A stretch of 64,000 nucleotides of DNA, from positions 3,534,001 through 3,598,000 of the forward strand of contig NC_007712.1 of assembly GCF_000010085.1 (NCBI RefSeq), read 5' to 3'. Positions 27,518 to 37,688 of the stretch are shown here, in pieces. The notes beneath the pieces were generated by a model. The model did not search any database and was not told where the DNA came from. It worked only from the letters and a program-made list of their open reading frames with translations. Positions within the stretch are counted from its first letter, which is position 1. Every line of letters starts with the position of its first letter. The position numbers were made by a program, and so were the translations under genes. This stretch comes from Sodalis glossinidius str. 'morsitans'. Lineage in GTDB: Bacteria > Pseudomonadota > Gammaproteobacteria > Enterobacterales > Enterobacteriaceae.

Positions 27518-28487
27518 TCACTCTTTCTCGGGATCAAAATCCAGCGCCTCTGGCACCGGTAGGTCGATGGTTTTTTTCGGCATGAAGCCCCCTTGGCGCT
27601 GCCAGCGACGCAGCTGATAAACCCACCGGCACGCTGTGTTTACCGTCCTCATAGCGCAGCGCCACCGCAAAATGAGTGGGGTTGGTAATCACGACGTCCG
27701 CCTTGGGCACATCGGCCATCATACGGCGCCGGGCCACGGCCCGTTGCTGCTAGCGGATGCGGTTTTTTACATGGGGGTCGCCTTCCTGATTTTTGAATTC
27801 ATCGCGGATATCTTGACGGATCATGCGCAGTTTTTTTAGGTGGCTCCAGAGTTGCCAGAACACGTCGAAACCGACGATTGGGCTAAGGCCGACGATGATA
27901 AACAGCATACAGGCGGTGATGATCCACATGGCATCACCCAGAGCCGGCACCGCGGGCTCCATAACCAGATGCAGCATGCGCGGCCAGTTGTGCCATAAAA
28001 AGCTGCCGGTGACGCAGCCAAATACCACCGCTTTCAGTATCGCCTTGAACAGCTCCGCCAAGACTTGCGAGGAAAACATCCGCTTTAGTCCGCTAAGCGG
28101 ATTGACTTTTTTGATATCAAACTTGATCAACGACGGATTGAACGTGATCCCACCCAGCAACATCGGCGCGCCGAGGGCCACCAGAATCAGCCCGGCGAAC
28201 AACGATATTAGCGCCAGAACGGTCTGGCTGAGCAGCGGAGCGGCGGCGGTCAGACTTTGGCGATCTTTGCCAATCAGACCATGATCGAAATGCAGGCCCT
28301 GGGCGAGCATCGCCGCCAGTTGGCGGGCTAGGTAAGCGCCGTCAAGCCAGAGCATGGCGCATCCCACCAGCAGCATCAGCATAGAGGTCAGCTCGCGCGA
28401 TCGGGGAATCTGTCCCTCTTCACGGGCTTTTTCCTGTCGGTGCTGTGTGGGCGCCTCGCTTTTTTCTAAATCAATGTCTTCCGCCAT
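27518..28487 (-). pseudogene. flhB: Flagellar export switch protein FlhB, nonsense and C-terminal deletion
   Basis: FlhB switches substrate specificity by cleaving itself at NPTH. The start is at 28487 (MAEDIDLEKSEAPTQHRQEK) and the four-helix membrane domain is intact to HVKNRIR. A TAG at 27747-27749 then interrupts it. Beyond the stop the cleavage site is present (VVITNPTHFAVALRYEDGKH), but soon after, about 40 codons are deleted and the frame shifts, joining to the tail WVYQLRRWQRQGG and LPVPEALDF before TGA at 27518-27520. The intact T3SS paralogue is SctU at 53509-54567. Confidence 0.93.
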
Positions 28488-28659
28488 CCAGGATCCCGCA
28501 AGCACAGTGCCGGTTGGAATAATGCGCGTAAGAATGCCAAAAATCGCGCTATTTTTATGACACGAACATAAGGCTAAACAGCAGGATATTCAGAGGATAG
28601 ACCGGCGGCGCCGGCAATAGGGTCGGCCAGCCGCCCGGTGACGCCGGCAGACGTCGGTC

Positions 28660-29150
28660 TTAAAAACCGAGGCTGTCGAGCAGGTAGTCCACCTGATCCT
28701 GATTCGCCACCACGCCGGCGGTGGTATGATCCAATTGCGGGCCATTGAGCAGTCGTTCACTACCCCGCGGCTGGGCCAGCTTCTCGGGCATGTTCTCCAG
28801 CAGTACCATCAGCAGCTGTTTTTCAATTTCCTGCACCACATTCATCATGCGTTTTATCACCTGCCCGGTCAGATCCTGGAAATCTTGCGCCATCATAATT
28901 TCCAGCAATTGGGCGTGGGTGAAAGCGGTCTGCTCCGACACACCGGCCAGATACTGGCACGTTTCATCCACCAGCTCGCGGGCCTGTTCCAGCGGCATCG
29001 GCTCGGCGAACCACGCATCCCAGCGCGACGTCAGCGTGCGCGCCCCTTGCTCAAGCGCGGCTGGGCGGCCTCGACGCAATTCAGCGCCCGTTCGGCCGCC
29101 TGAGCGGTCATTTGCACCACATAATCCAGCCGATCGCGCGCATCGGGGAT
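28660..29150 (-). pseudogene. cheZ: CheZ remnant, fused behind CheY
   Basis: CheZ dephosphorylates CheY-P. The remaining part begins inside the protein at PDARDRLDYVVQMTAQAAER, directly joined to CheY sequence, with a small frameshift near 29035, then continues through SRWDAWFAEPMPLEQARELV and the active-site helix LLEIMMAQDFQDLTGQVIKR. That helix carries the catalytic D-x-x-x-Q pattern. The CheY-binding tail ends with VDYLLDSLGF at 28660. The first ~50 codons are lost. Confidence 0.88.
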
Positions 29151-29292
29151 GGCTTCGGCGGTCACCATCAGTACCGGCATCGCCGCCATGGCGCCGTCGG
29201 CTCGAATGGCCTGCAACAAAGACAAGCCATCCATGTTCGGCATACTCCAGTTGGAAATTACAAAGTCGAACGGCGCCGCCTTCAGCTTGACC
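29151..29292 (-). pseudogene. cheY: CheY remnant between CheB and CheZ
   Basis: About 47 codons of the response regulator are left: KLKAAPFDFVISNWSMPNMD with the phosphorylatable aspartate position changed in context (D-W in relatives, N-W here), then GLSLLQAIRADGAM and MPVLMVTAEA. The N-terminal third, with the acidic pocket, and the last third are deleted. It is joined in frame to CheZ on one side and to CheB on the other. Confidence 0.88.
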
Positions 29293-30181
29293 AGCGTCCA
29301 GGCGCCCGCCTGGCGCATCGCCGCAGGCCCGCCGCGCCATCGTTGCCCATGCCGGTCAAAATAACGCCAACGGTGTTGCGGCCGGCGAATTTCGCCACCG
29401 AATGGAACAGTACGTCCACTGAAGGACGATGGCGGTTAACCGGCAGTCCATCGTGCAGCCGGATTACATTAGTTGGCACCGCTGCGCGCCAGTTCCATAT
29501 GGCGGGCGCCGGGGGCGATGTAGCGTGTCCCGGTAATACCCGCTCCCCTTCCTCCGCCTCTTTCATCGCAATATGGCAATGTTTGTTTAGCCGATTGGCG
29601 AACGAACAGGTGAAGCCAGCGGGCATATGTTGGTTAATCAGCAGCGCCGGACTGGTCACCGGCAACGGCTCCAGCACCTGGCGAATCGCCTCGTTGCCGC
29701 CGGTCGAGGCGCCGATGGCAAACAGCTTTTCGCTGCTGAGCAGCGGACCGTCCAGGATCACCGGCGACGACGGCTTCGGGCGATGCGGCAGCAGCCGGAC
29801 TCGGGCCGCCGTGCGGATTTTCTCGCCAATAAGTTCCCGATACTGCAACATGCCATCGCGCAACCCCAACTGCGGTTTCGTCACGAAATCCACCGCGCGC
29901 AGCGTGATCTCCGACCCGCGTCCGGTCAGCGAGGACACCATCACCACCGGCATCGGCCGCAGGCGCATTAGTTTTTCCAGGAAATCCAGACCGTCCATAC
30001 GCGGCATTTCCACATCCAGCGTTAACACCGCCGGATTCAACCGCTTAATTAAATCCCGGGCGATAATCGGGTCCGGCGCGGTGGCCACCATTTCCATATC
30101 GGGGAAGCTGTTGACTATCTCGGTCATGAGCTGTCGCATCATGGCAGAATCGTCCACGCACATGACTCGAATTTTGTTCAT
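29293..30181 (-). pseudogene. cheB: Chemotaxis methylesterase CheB, frameshifted and C-truncated
   Basis: CheB removes methyl groups from chemoreceptors. It starts at 30181 overlapping the cheR stop. The receiver domain is normal (IRVMCVDDSAMMRQLMTEIV; LTLDVEMPRMDGLDFLEKLM). The catalytic domain has the active serine in FAIGASTGGNEAIRQVLEPL and the histidine region in LINQHMPAGFTCSFANRLNK. Missing or altered are a couple of residues after EITLRA, a frameshift near 29525 (PGHATSPPAPA for the expected text), and a shift after MGNDGAAGL. The last preserved CheB words are MRQAGAWTL, after which CheY sequence follows. Confidence 0.9.
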
Positions 30182-30927
30182 GCTGTCTCCCTCGCCAGAA
30201 CATAGACCGACTGGCCGAGCAGGGTGAAATCCCGACTGATCTGGCTGAAATTTTCCGAATGGCCGGCAAACAGCAGCCCGCCGGGCTTAAGCAGCGGCAC
30301 GAAGCGGCGCAAGATTTGCCCCTGGGTCTGCTTATCAAAGTAAATCATGACATTACGGCAAAAAATGGCGTCAAACGGACCGGGAAGATCCCACTCGGGC
30401 GCCAGCAAATTCAGCGCGACAAAACGCACCCGGGCCACCAGCTCCGGCCGTACCCACGCTATACCCTGCTGAGGGCCGGTACCGCGCAGAAAAAAACGCT
30501 GACGTTACAGGAGGCTCAGCCCGCGCAAATATTCTTCGCGGTAGATGCCGTTGCGCGCCGTTTCCAGCACCCGGGAATTGATATCGCTGCCGAGGATCTG
30601 CGCCTGGTTCCCCACGCCCAGCGTCTCTTGCAAAGTCATGGCGATGGAATAGGGCTCCTCACCAGTCGAGGCCGCGGCGCTCCAGACGCTGTATCCGGCC
30701 GGCCGATCGCGGGCATGGCGGGCCAAATAGCTGGCGAAATCCGACAACCCCAGCACCCTCAGACGCCTGACCAGCCGGTTAAACACCATGTCACGCTTAT
30801 GGCTGGCCAGCACAATGCCGGCCCGTTGATAAATGAGCTGACTGATGCGCTGAAATTGCGCATCCGACAGCGTCACGCGCTCCGCCGAAAATACAGTGCG
30901 GGGAACAGCACGTCTTTGGTTGGGCAT
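30178..30927 (-). pseudogene. cheR: Chemotaxis methyltransferase CheR, deleted and frameshifted
   Basis: CheR methylates chemoreceptors using S-adenosylmethionine. The start is at 30927 with LSDAQFQRISQLIYQRAGIV and FNRLVRRLRVLGLSDFASYL. About 35 codons are deleted before YSVWSAAASTGEEPYSIAMT (the AdoMet site). The frame stops at 30505, and after a short scrambled piece resumes at VRFVALNLLAPEWDLPGPFD with FDAIFCRNVMIYFDKQTQGQ, ending at 30178. Order and overlap with cheB are as in enteric bacteria. Confidence 0.92.
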
Positions 30928-30974
30928 AAACAGGTCTCACTCAAGGCGCTGGCGCTCGCAGTCTTGTCAGACGG

Positions 30975-32915
30975 CTAGCGTTTGCAGAGGCTGCGGGCTG
31001 CCGCCGGCGTGTGCCGGCTCCCCTGATGCCACAGCCCCATCGGCCTGCAACGTAAAGACCTGCACATTTTGCATCAGCGCTTCCGCCTGTGCGCCCAACA
31101 CCTCCGAAGCGGCGGCGGTTTACTGTACCAGTGCGGCGTTTTGCTGCGTCACGGTATCCATCTGGATGACGGCGGTCGCCACTTGATCGATGCCGCTGCT
31201 TTGCATTCGTCGGAGGCGGCGGTGACCATGCGCGATCCCTGCTGCACCCGGCTGACCTATTCATCGATCAAGCCTTTAATTTGCTTGGCCGCCTGGGCGC
31301 TGCGCCAGATTGTGCACCTCGCCGGCGCGCGCCGCTTCCACCACCGCGTTCAGCGCCAGGATGTTGGTCTGGAAAGCGATGCCGTCAATCACGCCGATGA
31401 TATCGCCTATCTTCAGCGAACTGGCGTTGATTTCGGCCATATGTTTCACCACACCGCCGGTGATGGCATTACCATTGTTGGCAGCCGAAGAGGCCGCCCT
31501 GGCCAGATCACTCTCCTGATGGGCGTTGCCGGCGTTCTGTTTCATGGTCGAGGTAAGCTGTTCCATACTGGTAGCGGTTTCTTCCAGCGACGCCGCTCAA
31601 CATGGCATCGATACCGTTTCGTACCGCGCTGACCGTCCCGGCCAGCTCGTCGCGCATTGCCTGCAATTGACGAAACAGCTGGCTGATTTCATTGCTACCG
31701 TATACCAGAATATGCCGGCTCAGATTGCCGCGGGCGATAGCGTCGAAGTGATCGCGCATATTGGTCAGCGGCCGCAACAACATGCGTTTCAGCCAGATCA
31801 GCGCCAGCACCGCCAGCCCCAGCGCGACGCACACAAAGACGCCATTAAGCCAGCCGGAGTAGACATTGATATCGACAATCTCTCTGCCCTCCACGTCAAT
31901 ACTGGCATCGAGCGAAGACAGGTTGGCTTTTAACGCGGCTTCAAAGGCATCCTGCGTTCCCTGGGTCGGGCTAGCGATAAAGGCGTCGACGTTGCCGTTA
32001 TCGAGAAAATCAATCAACCCCTGCAGGTTTTCGGTTAAGCCATTAAATTCCTGTACCGTCCGTTCATGCAGGGCTTGCCCGCGGGCGTCGCCGGCAGGCA
32101 GCGGGCTGTAGGATTTGAATTGCTTTTCCGCCTCAGCCAGCGTTTGCTTGGCGCTGTCCATCAGCGACGTAATCAGCGTCAGCGGGCTGTGGTAGACAAA
32201 ATCATTATTACCGGCAACGATTTCGCCGGTGCCGCTGTAAATGCCGTCGGCGCTGCCGCGGACTGCCCGTACCGTATCAATAAGACTCTGCTGCATCTGA
32301 CGCACATTGTGCGCCAGCGTGCCCATCTCATTGCGGCTGTCGATGGTCAAACGCTCGATCAGATCCCCGGCGGCAATGCGCTGTATGTGTTCGATAATGC
32401 GGTGCAGCGGCGTCATCAGCACCCGGCTGATGGCAAACCAGAGCACCGCGCACAGGAAGATGCCGAGCATGATGTGCCCCACCGCCCGGTCGAACTGCTG
32501 GCTATTGCCGTTCAGATACTGGCGATAGGCGGCGTCGAATTGCGTCAGCGACGCCTGCAGTGCGAGAACGGCCTGCTTCAGTGGTTCATGCAGGCGGGTA
32601 AACGTTCTCTGCAGGGTGGCAAAATTGTCGGGTGTCGCCGTGTCTGCCTGCACCAATGCGACAAAGCGGCTAAAGGTTTTCTGCGCATTACCCAGCGCTG
32701 GCGCCGTTGAGCACCGAAATGCGCGCTTGATTGAAGCCGTCACGCGCCTGCAGGATGCCTACCCAGCTGGCACTGAGCTGCGTTTGCTGTTCGCGAAGAG
32801 TTTGGTAAACCTTGAAATATTGTCTGTCCTGCGTCTGGACCGAATAGAATAATCCGCCGCTAATTATTTGAATCAAGCCATAGCACACCAGGGCGATTAA
32901 AATAACGTTAACCAC
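30975..32915 (-). pseudogene. Methyl-accepting chemotaxis protein: chimera of two tandem receptors
   Basis: The 5' part (32915 leftwards, GTG start) encodes a Tsr/Tar-like receptor: first membrane helix, LREQQTQLSASWVGILQARD, a frameshift near 32700, a four-helix periplasmic domain, the second helix (IMLGIFLCAVLWFAISRVLM) and a HAMP domain (HIQRIAAGDLIERLTIDSRN), up to GEIVAGNND. There the sequence jumps back into the periplasmic domain of a second receptor (FKSYSPLPAGDARGQALHER), its own second helix (GVFVCVALGLAVLALIWLKR) and HAMP. Frameshifts near 31590 and 31275 precede the signalling hairpin (DGIAFQTNILALNAVVEAAR) and the end at 30975. So two neighbouring MCP genes were collapsed into one by deletion, then decayed. 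Confidence 0.88.
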
Positions 32916-32963
32916 CTCATTCTGTTTAATATGTTATTAGTTTCTTATTTACATAATTCTGTT

Positions 32964-32990
32964 TTATCGGCATAGGTCCAGCAAACTTTA
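32964..32990 (-). promoter_or_regulatory. Sigma-28 (FliA) promoter upstream of the MCP gene
   Basis: On the minus strand: TAAAGTTT, an 11-base spacer, GCCGATAA. Both elements are exact matches to the FliA consensus with the canonical spacing, about 50 bases before the receptor start. Confidence 0.9.
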
Positions 32991-33003
32991 TAGCCGGCGG
33001 CAG

Positions 33004-33033
33004 AAAAAAGGCGGAAGCCCCGCTTCCGCCTTT
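33004..33033 (-). terminator. Rho-independent terminator after cheW
   Basis: A perfect 9-bp stem (GGCGGAAGC / GCTTCCGCC, 33010-33018 and 33022-33030) with a three-base loop is flanked on the minus-strand downstream side by a run of six T. It lies just after the original end of cheW (33053) and closes the motAB-cheAW unit before the MCP promoter. Confidence 0.9.
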
Positions 33034-33082
33034 CGTTGTCCAGCCCCTACCATCAGGCAACGCTGTCCACCAGCGCCATCTC

Positions 33083-33532
33083 TTAGCTCGTTAGCAATCG
33101 CTCAATATCCACCAGGATCAGCATACGGTCCTCCAGCGAACTCAGACCGGTCAGATACTCCGTCGCCAGCGTCACCGCGAACTGGGGCGCCGGCCGGATT
33201 TGTTCGGCGCTCAGGGACAGGACATCGGATACGCCGTCCACCACCCGCTGTTGGAGGTTCAGTACTATCACCACCGTATTGTCGTTATAGCTGATGTCGC
33301 TTTGCGCGAATTTGATCCTGAGATCGACAATCGGCACGATGACGCCGCGCAGGTTGGTCACCCCTTTAATAAACGCCGGCGTGTTAGCGATGCGCGTGAC
33401 CTGGTCGTAGCCCCGGATTTCCTGAACCTTAAGAATATCGATGCCATACTCTTCGTTCCCCAGGGTAAAAACCAGAAATTCTTCTCCCGCGCTCTCGCCG
33501 GCTAATGTCGTTATATTTGCAAGTCCTGCCAT
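33083..33532 (-). CDS. cheW: Chemotaxis coupling protein CheW, shortened by about ten residues
   Basis: CheW links chemoreceptors to the kinase CheA. The 149-residue frame from 33532 has the two SH3-like subdomains in order: EEFLVFTLGNEEYGIDILKV, RIANTPAFIKGVTNLRGVIV, NDNTVVIVLNLQQRVVDGVS and LTGLSSLEDRMLILVDIERL. A TAA at 33083-33085 ends it after LLTS, whereas the same frame continues with EMALVDSVA and a TGA at 33053-33055, as in enteric CheW (about 167 residues). A GAA-to-TAA change fits. The lost tail is outside the core fold, so the protein might still fold. Its partners CheA and the MCP are broken. Confidence 0.9.
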   Translation of the reverse strand: MAGLANITTLAGESAGEEFLVFTLGNEEYGIDILKVQEIRGYDQVTRIANTPAFIKGVTNLRGVIVPIVDLRIKFAQSDISYNDNTVVIVLNLQQRVVDGVSDVLSLSAEQIRPAPQFAVTLATEYLTGLSSLEDRMLILVDIERLLTS

Positions 33533-33568
33533 GGCTTACCCTTTTAGTAAACGTGATTGAAAATCAGG

Positions 33569-35174
33569 CTAGGCGGCGCTGGCCTGGCATTTGTCACGAT
33601 TCAGGAATTGCAGAGCGGAAACATCCACAATCAATGCCACGCTGCCATCGCCCATAATGGTCGCGGCGGAAATCCCCGCCACCTTGCGGTAATTGCTTTC
33701 CAGATTTTTCACCACAATCTGATGCTGGCCGACCAACTGGTCCACCAGCAGCGCATACCGCCGCCCCGCGCTTTGCAAAATGACCGCGATGCCCTCGGTA
33801 GGGTCGGTCTTAGCGCCGGGGACATTGAAGATATGGTGCAGCGCAACAGCGGCAGGTACTCTACCCGTACCTGCAACACCAGTTCATAGCCGCCCATGCG
33901 ATAAAGATCTTGCGCCTGGGGTTGAAGCGATTCCATCACCGTATTCAGCGGCAAAATAAACGCTTCATCGCTGACCCGCACCGACATGCCGTCCAAAATG
34001 GCCAGCGTCAGCGGCAACAGAATACGAACGGTGGTGCCTTGGCCCACTTCGAACACAATATCGACATGGCCGCCCATCGCCTGAATATTACGTTTCACCA
34101 CATCCATACCCACGCCACGCCCAGAAACATCGGTCACCACTTCGGCGGTGGAGAAGCCCGGCGCGAAAATCAGTCTGCCGGCGTCCTCATCGCTAAGATG
34201 TTCACTGACTACCATGCTCTGTGCGCTGGCCTTGGCGAGGATCTTCGCCCGGTTAAGGCCGGCGCCGTCATCACGCACTTCGATAAAGATATTGCCCCCT
34301 GATGCTCGGCGGCCAGACAGGCGTCGGGAGATTCCAGACCATGATCGAGGCTGTTGCGCACCAGATGGGTCAGGGGATCGATGATGCGTTCAATCAGGCT
34401 TTTATCCAATTCAGTCGAGCTACCCTGCATCTCCAGCCGGACCTCTTTACCGAGTTTGGCGGCCAGATCGCGCTCCAGTTGCCCCATACTGTTGAGCAGT
34501 TCGCTGTAGCGGCCGGATCCAGCTCGCTGGACCGCTGTGCCAACATGGATTGAGTGATAACCAGTTCACCCACCAGATTTATCAGCTGGTCCACTTTCTC
34601 CACCGCCACGCGCAGGCTACCGTCGGTACTCTTTACCGCCATTTTCTGCGCCGCGGCCGGGGCGGCGGGCGACCCCTGCCGGCCCACGGACGCCGCATCT
34701 ACCATGGCGTGGACCGGTTCCTGCCCGGCGGGCGCGTTTCGTTCGCCGGCGGCCGACTCAGACGCGGCACGCTGCGCGCCTTGCTCCGTCCGCGCCAATT
34801 CGCGTAGCGCTTCGCAAATATATCGGTAACTCTCTTCATCGGGTTACCGGGCCATTTTGTAGGCGTCCAATTGATCCTGCATAATATCCTTGGTCTTCAA
34901 AAACAGATCGACGCTGTCGGTATTCAGGGACATCTCACCGCGCCGCGCTTCATCGAGCAGGTTTTCCAGCAAATGCGTGGTCTCCTGCAATGCGCTAAAA
35001 CCGAAGGTTCTCGCCCCGCCCTTGATGGAATGCGCGGCCCGAAATATGGCGTTCAATTGCTCGCTGTCCGGCACCTGCGGATCCAACTGCAACAAATGTT
35101 GCTCCATGTCGGCCAACAGCTCATCGGCTTCATCAAAAAACGTCCAAGTAAAAAACACTTAAATCCATGCTCAC
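33569..35174 (-). pseudogene. cheA: Chemotaxis histidine kinase CheA, multiple lesions
   Basis: A GTG at 35174 begins MDLSVFY, but one inserted base near 35145 shifts the phosphotransfer domain (FFDEADELLADMEQHLLQLD; FRAAHSIKGGARTFGF holds the phospho-acceptor histidine). The CheY-binding P2 domain is deleted almost entirely, leaving a 50-residue linker. P3 begins with RVAVEKVDQLINLVGELVIT, then a frameshift and loss of about 30 codons. The ATPase domain follows (STELDKSLIERIIDPLTHLV with the N box; DDGAGLNRAKILAKA; DVSGRGVGMDVVKRNIQAMG) with another frameshift near 34290. The P5 domain is split near 33835 and ends at 33569. Confidence 0.93.
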
Positions 35175-35199
35175 GGCTTCACCTCTGCGATGGGAAAAT

Positions 35200-36102
35200 T
35201 CATTTTGTCGTCGCAGCGGCGGGGATATCCCGCAGCAGCTCGGGCCGCTGGCGCACCTCGGTGCCATCGAAGATCACCTCCTGACTCTGGCCGTTTTCAT
35301 GGGCCAAAGACCGCTCGGTCCGCTTATTCAATACCAATAGGCTGATGCGGCGGTTAATGGCCGCGTCGGGATACTGATTATCCAGATTTATCGTGGACGC
35401 CATCCACACTACGCCAAGCACTTTATTTTCGGCCAGCACTAATTCCCGCCGCGACGCATTGGCTCTGTCCGCCGAGAGTTCCCAATTACTGTAACCGTGA
35501 CCAGCGTTATCGTAAGGCGTGGCGTCGGTATGACCCGAAATGGAGATCTTGTAGGGAATATCATTCAGCAACGGCGAGATGGTACGCAGGATCACGCTCA
35601 TATAGGTCGCCACTTCCACGCTGCCGGTGCTGAACATCGGGCGATTTTGGTTATCGATAATTTGTATCCGCAAGCCTTCTTCCACCAGATCGATAAGCAG
35701 TTGGGGACGCAGCTTTTGCAGACGGGGATCGTTTGCGATCAATTGTTCCAATACGTCCCGCAGCCGCTTCAGTTTTACCGTGTCCTGGCCGGCCTCCGAC
35801 GGGGCAAGCCCCTTATGCACATTGCCTTCCTGGCGGGTGGGATCTTCCCCGCCGCCCGGTATCGGACTAAAATCCGAGCTGCTGCGCTCGCCCTTGGTGA
35901 GCGCCACTTCCAGCGGCGTACGGAAATACTCGGCCAAACGCTTCAGCTCTTGCGGACTGGCGATCGCCAGCAGCCACATGACCAGAAAAAAGGCCATCAT
36001 GCTGATCATGAAATCAGCGAAAACGATTTTTCAACTGCCGGCGTGGGTACCCGAGGCACGCGCGGGCTTACGCTTGCGAACAATGATAATAGGCTTTTGC
36101 AT
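35200..36102 (-). pseudogene. motB: Flagellar stator protein MotB, one nonsense codon
   Basis: MotB anchors the stator to peptidoglycan. The start at 36102 overlaps the motA stop. The leader (IIIVRKRKPARASGTHAGS) is followed by TGA at 36031-36033 exactly where the conserved Trp of the W-K-I-A-Y-A-D-F motif belongs (here KIVFADFM), a TGG-to-TGA change. The proton-binding Asp (ADFM), the membrane helix (MMAFFLVMWLLAIASPQEL) and the OmpA-like peptidoglycan-binding domain (ISISGHTDATPYDNAGHGYS; NWELSADRANASRRELV) are intact over 269 codons. So a single point mutation separates it from a full-length gene. Confidence 0.92.
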
Positions 36103-36990
36103 TACGCCGCTTCTTGCACCCCATCCTGCGCCGCCGCTTTATTCAGTCCCCGCGCCTGTTTGACATGATTCTCCAGCTCAAGGAACGAGGGTCGCTCGGT
36201 GGTGAACAGCGATTTACGACCAAACTCAATAGAGATTTTCGGCGCATAACCATGCAAATTGGAGAGCAGCGTGATTTTGATGCACTGAAGCACTTTGACG
36301 GTTTCAGTTTTCTTTAAACGCAGCAGCGAGGCCAGCGGCGAAATAAACACATAGGACAACAGGATGCCGACCATCGCCTGTGCGATCAGTACGCCCAGCT
36401 CCACCACCGGGCGATCAACGACTCCTAAGGCGTGTACCATGCCCAGCACTACCGCCACAATACCAAACGCGGGCAACGAGTCGCCCAGCAAGTTAATACT
36501 GTTGGCGGGAATCTCGCATTCCTCTTCAAAAGTATCGATTTCCACGTCCATCAGCGCTTCGATTTCAAACGCGTTCATGTTGCCGCTTATCATTAGCCGC
36601 AGATAATCGGTGATGAAATCCAGCAGGGAGGGATCGTTAAGAATGCGCGGATACTGCTTGAATATGTCGCTTTCGGCGGGATTCTCCACGTCGCGCTCCA
36701 GACTGAGCATCCCCTGCTGGCGCGACTTTACCATCAGCCTGAACAGCAACGTCATCAGGTCCATATAGCGTGCTTTGGAGTACTTGGCGCTGCGGAACAA
36801 CAGCGGTAGCGCCCGGAGCGTGGCTTTAATGGCCTTGGCATTGTTACCGACGATGAAGGAGGCCGATACCGGCGCCGCCGATAATCAGAAATTCAGCCGG
36901 TTGAAACAGCGCGCCAAGATGGCCGCCTGCCATCAGAAAGCCACCTAAAACGGTCGCAATAACAACAATGTAACCCAGTATGACTAACAC
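36102..36990 (-). pseudogene. motA: Flagellar stator protein MotA, frameshift and small deletion
   Basis: From GTG at 36990 the first frame gives VILGYIVVIATVLGGFLMAG and PAEFLIIGGAGIG, then stops because of one extra base near 36862. The correct continuation (FIVGNNAKAIKATLRALPLL) and the remainder (YMDLMTLLFRLMVKSRQQGM; EIPANSINLLGDSLPAFGIV) lie in the frame ending at 36102. The third helix has lost about three residues (AQAMVGI joined to LLSYVFISPLAS, where relatives have VGTFLGILLAY). Length otherwise agrees with about 295 residues. Confidence 0.92.
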
Positions 36991-37104
36991 GATAGCGCTC
37001 CTTCAGCGAAGAGCAGGCAAGCAAAAGCGACCCGGCTGGCACCCTTAGCTACCCCCTTCTTCTCCGTGGCGGCGTGGCGGCAGACACCCAGCTGCCGCAG
37101 GCGG

Positions 37105-37686
37105 TCATACCGCGACACTTTTCCGCTCATCTGACAACATAGAACTATTATCGGCAGCATCAGGCAAAAGTTTACGTCTTTTTACCGCCCGCGACGGCGG
37201 CTGGCAGAGACTGCACACAAAACTCTGGCTTGGCTGGTGGGCGTAGGTGATGAAATGTCCATGACAATGTGCACAGGGGGTCAGTTGCAGCATGCCGCTG
37301 TCGACGAATTTTACCAGCGTCCAGGCGCGGGTCAGCGCCAAAAGCGGAATATCGCCATCCTGCTCCGGGCACTGCTCCAGATAGAGGCGATAGGCGCCAA
37401 TCACCGCCTCCACCCACGAGCAACACCCGTGATTCAGCAGCACCTGGTAGATGTTGTAGAACATCGACGAGTGAATATTGTGTTCCCAGGTCATAAACCA
37501 ATCGGTGGAGAACGGCAGCATCCCCTTCGGAGGCGGATTACCGCGAATCTCCTTGTAAAGCTTTATCAACCGGCCCCGGCTAAGTTGTGTTTCACTTTCC
37601 AGCATCTGCAACCGTGCGCCAAGAGAAATCAACTCCATTGCAAGCTGGATTTCTTTTACCTCTTGGACAATACTTTTTTCGGCCAT
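37105..37686 (-). CDS. flhC: Flagellar master regulator subunit FlhC
   Basis: FlhC forms the FlhD4C2 activator of class II flagellar genes and contributes DNA binding and a zinc site. The 193-residue product matches the enteric length (192). It starts MAEKSIVQEVKEIQLAMELI and carries SETQLSRGRLIKLYKEIRGN and the four zinc cysteines Cys138, Cys141, Cys158 and Cys161 (CAHC and CSLC). Start ATG lies two bases after the flhD stop, so the pair is one operon. No lesion is visible, in contrast to most of its targets; a role outside motility, or too little time for decay, would both explain this. Confidence 0.96.
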   Translation of the reverse strand: MAEKSIVQEVKEIQLAMELISLGARLQMLESETQLSRGRLIKLYKEIRGNPPPKGMLPFSTDWFMTWEHNIHSSMFYNIYQVLLNHGCCSWVEAVIGAYRLYLEQCPEQDGDIPLLALTRAWTLVKFVDSGMLQLTPCAHCHGHFITYAHQPSQSFVCSLCQPPSRAVKRRKLLPDAADNSSMLSDERKSVAV

Positions 37687-37688
37687 GT

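Noticed and set aside
30941..31264. 107-codon minus frame at the end of the MCP pseudogene
   Set aside because: The receptor signalling sequence is readable in a different frame, so this one is an out-of-frame shadow.
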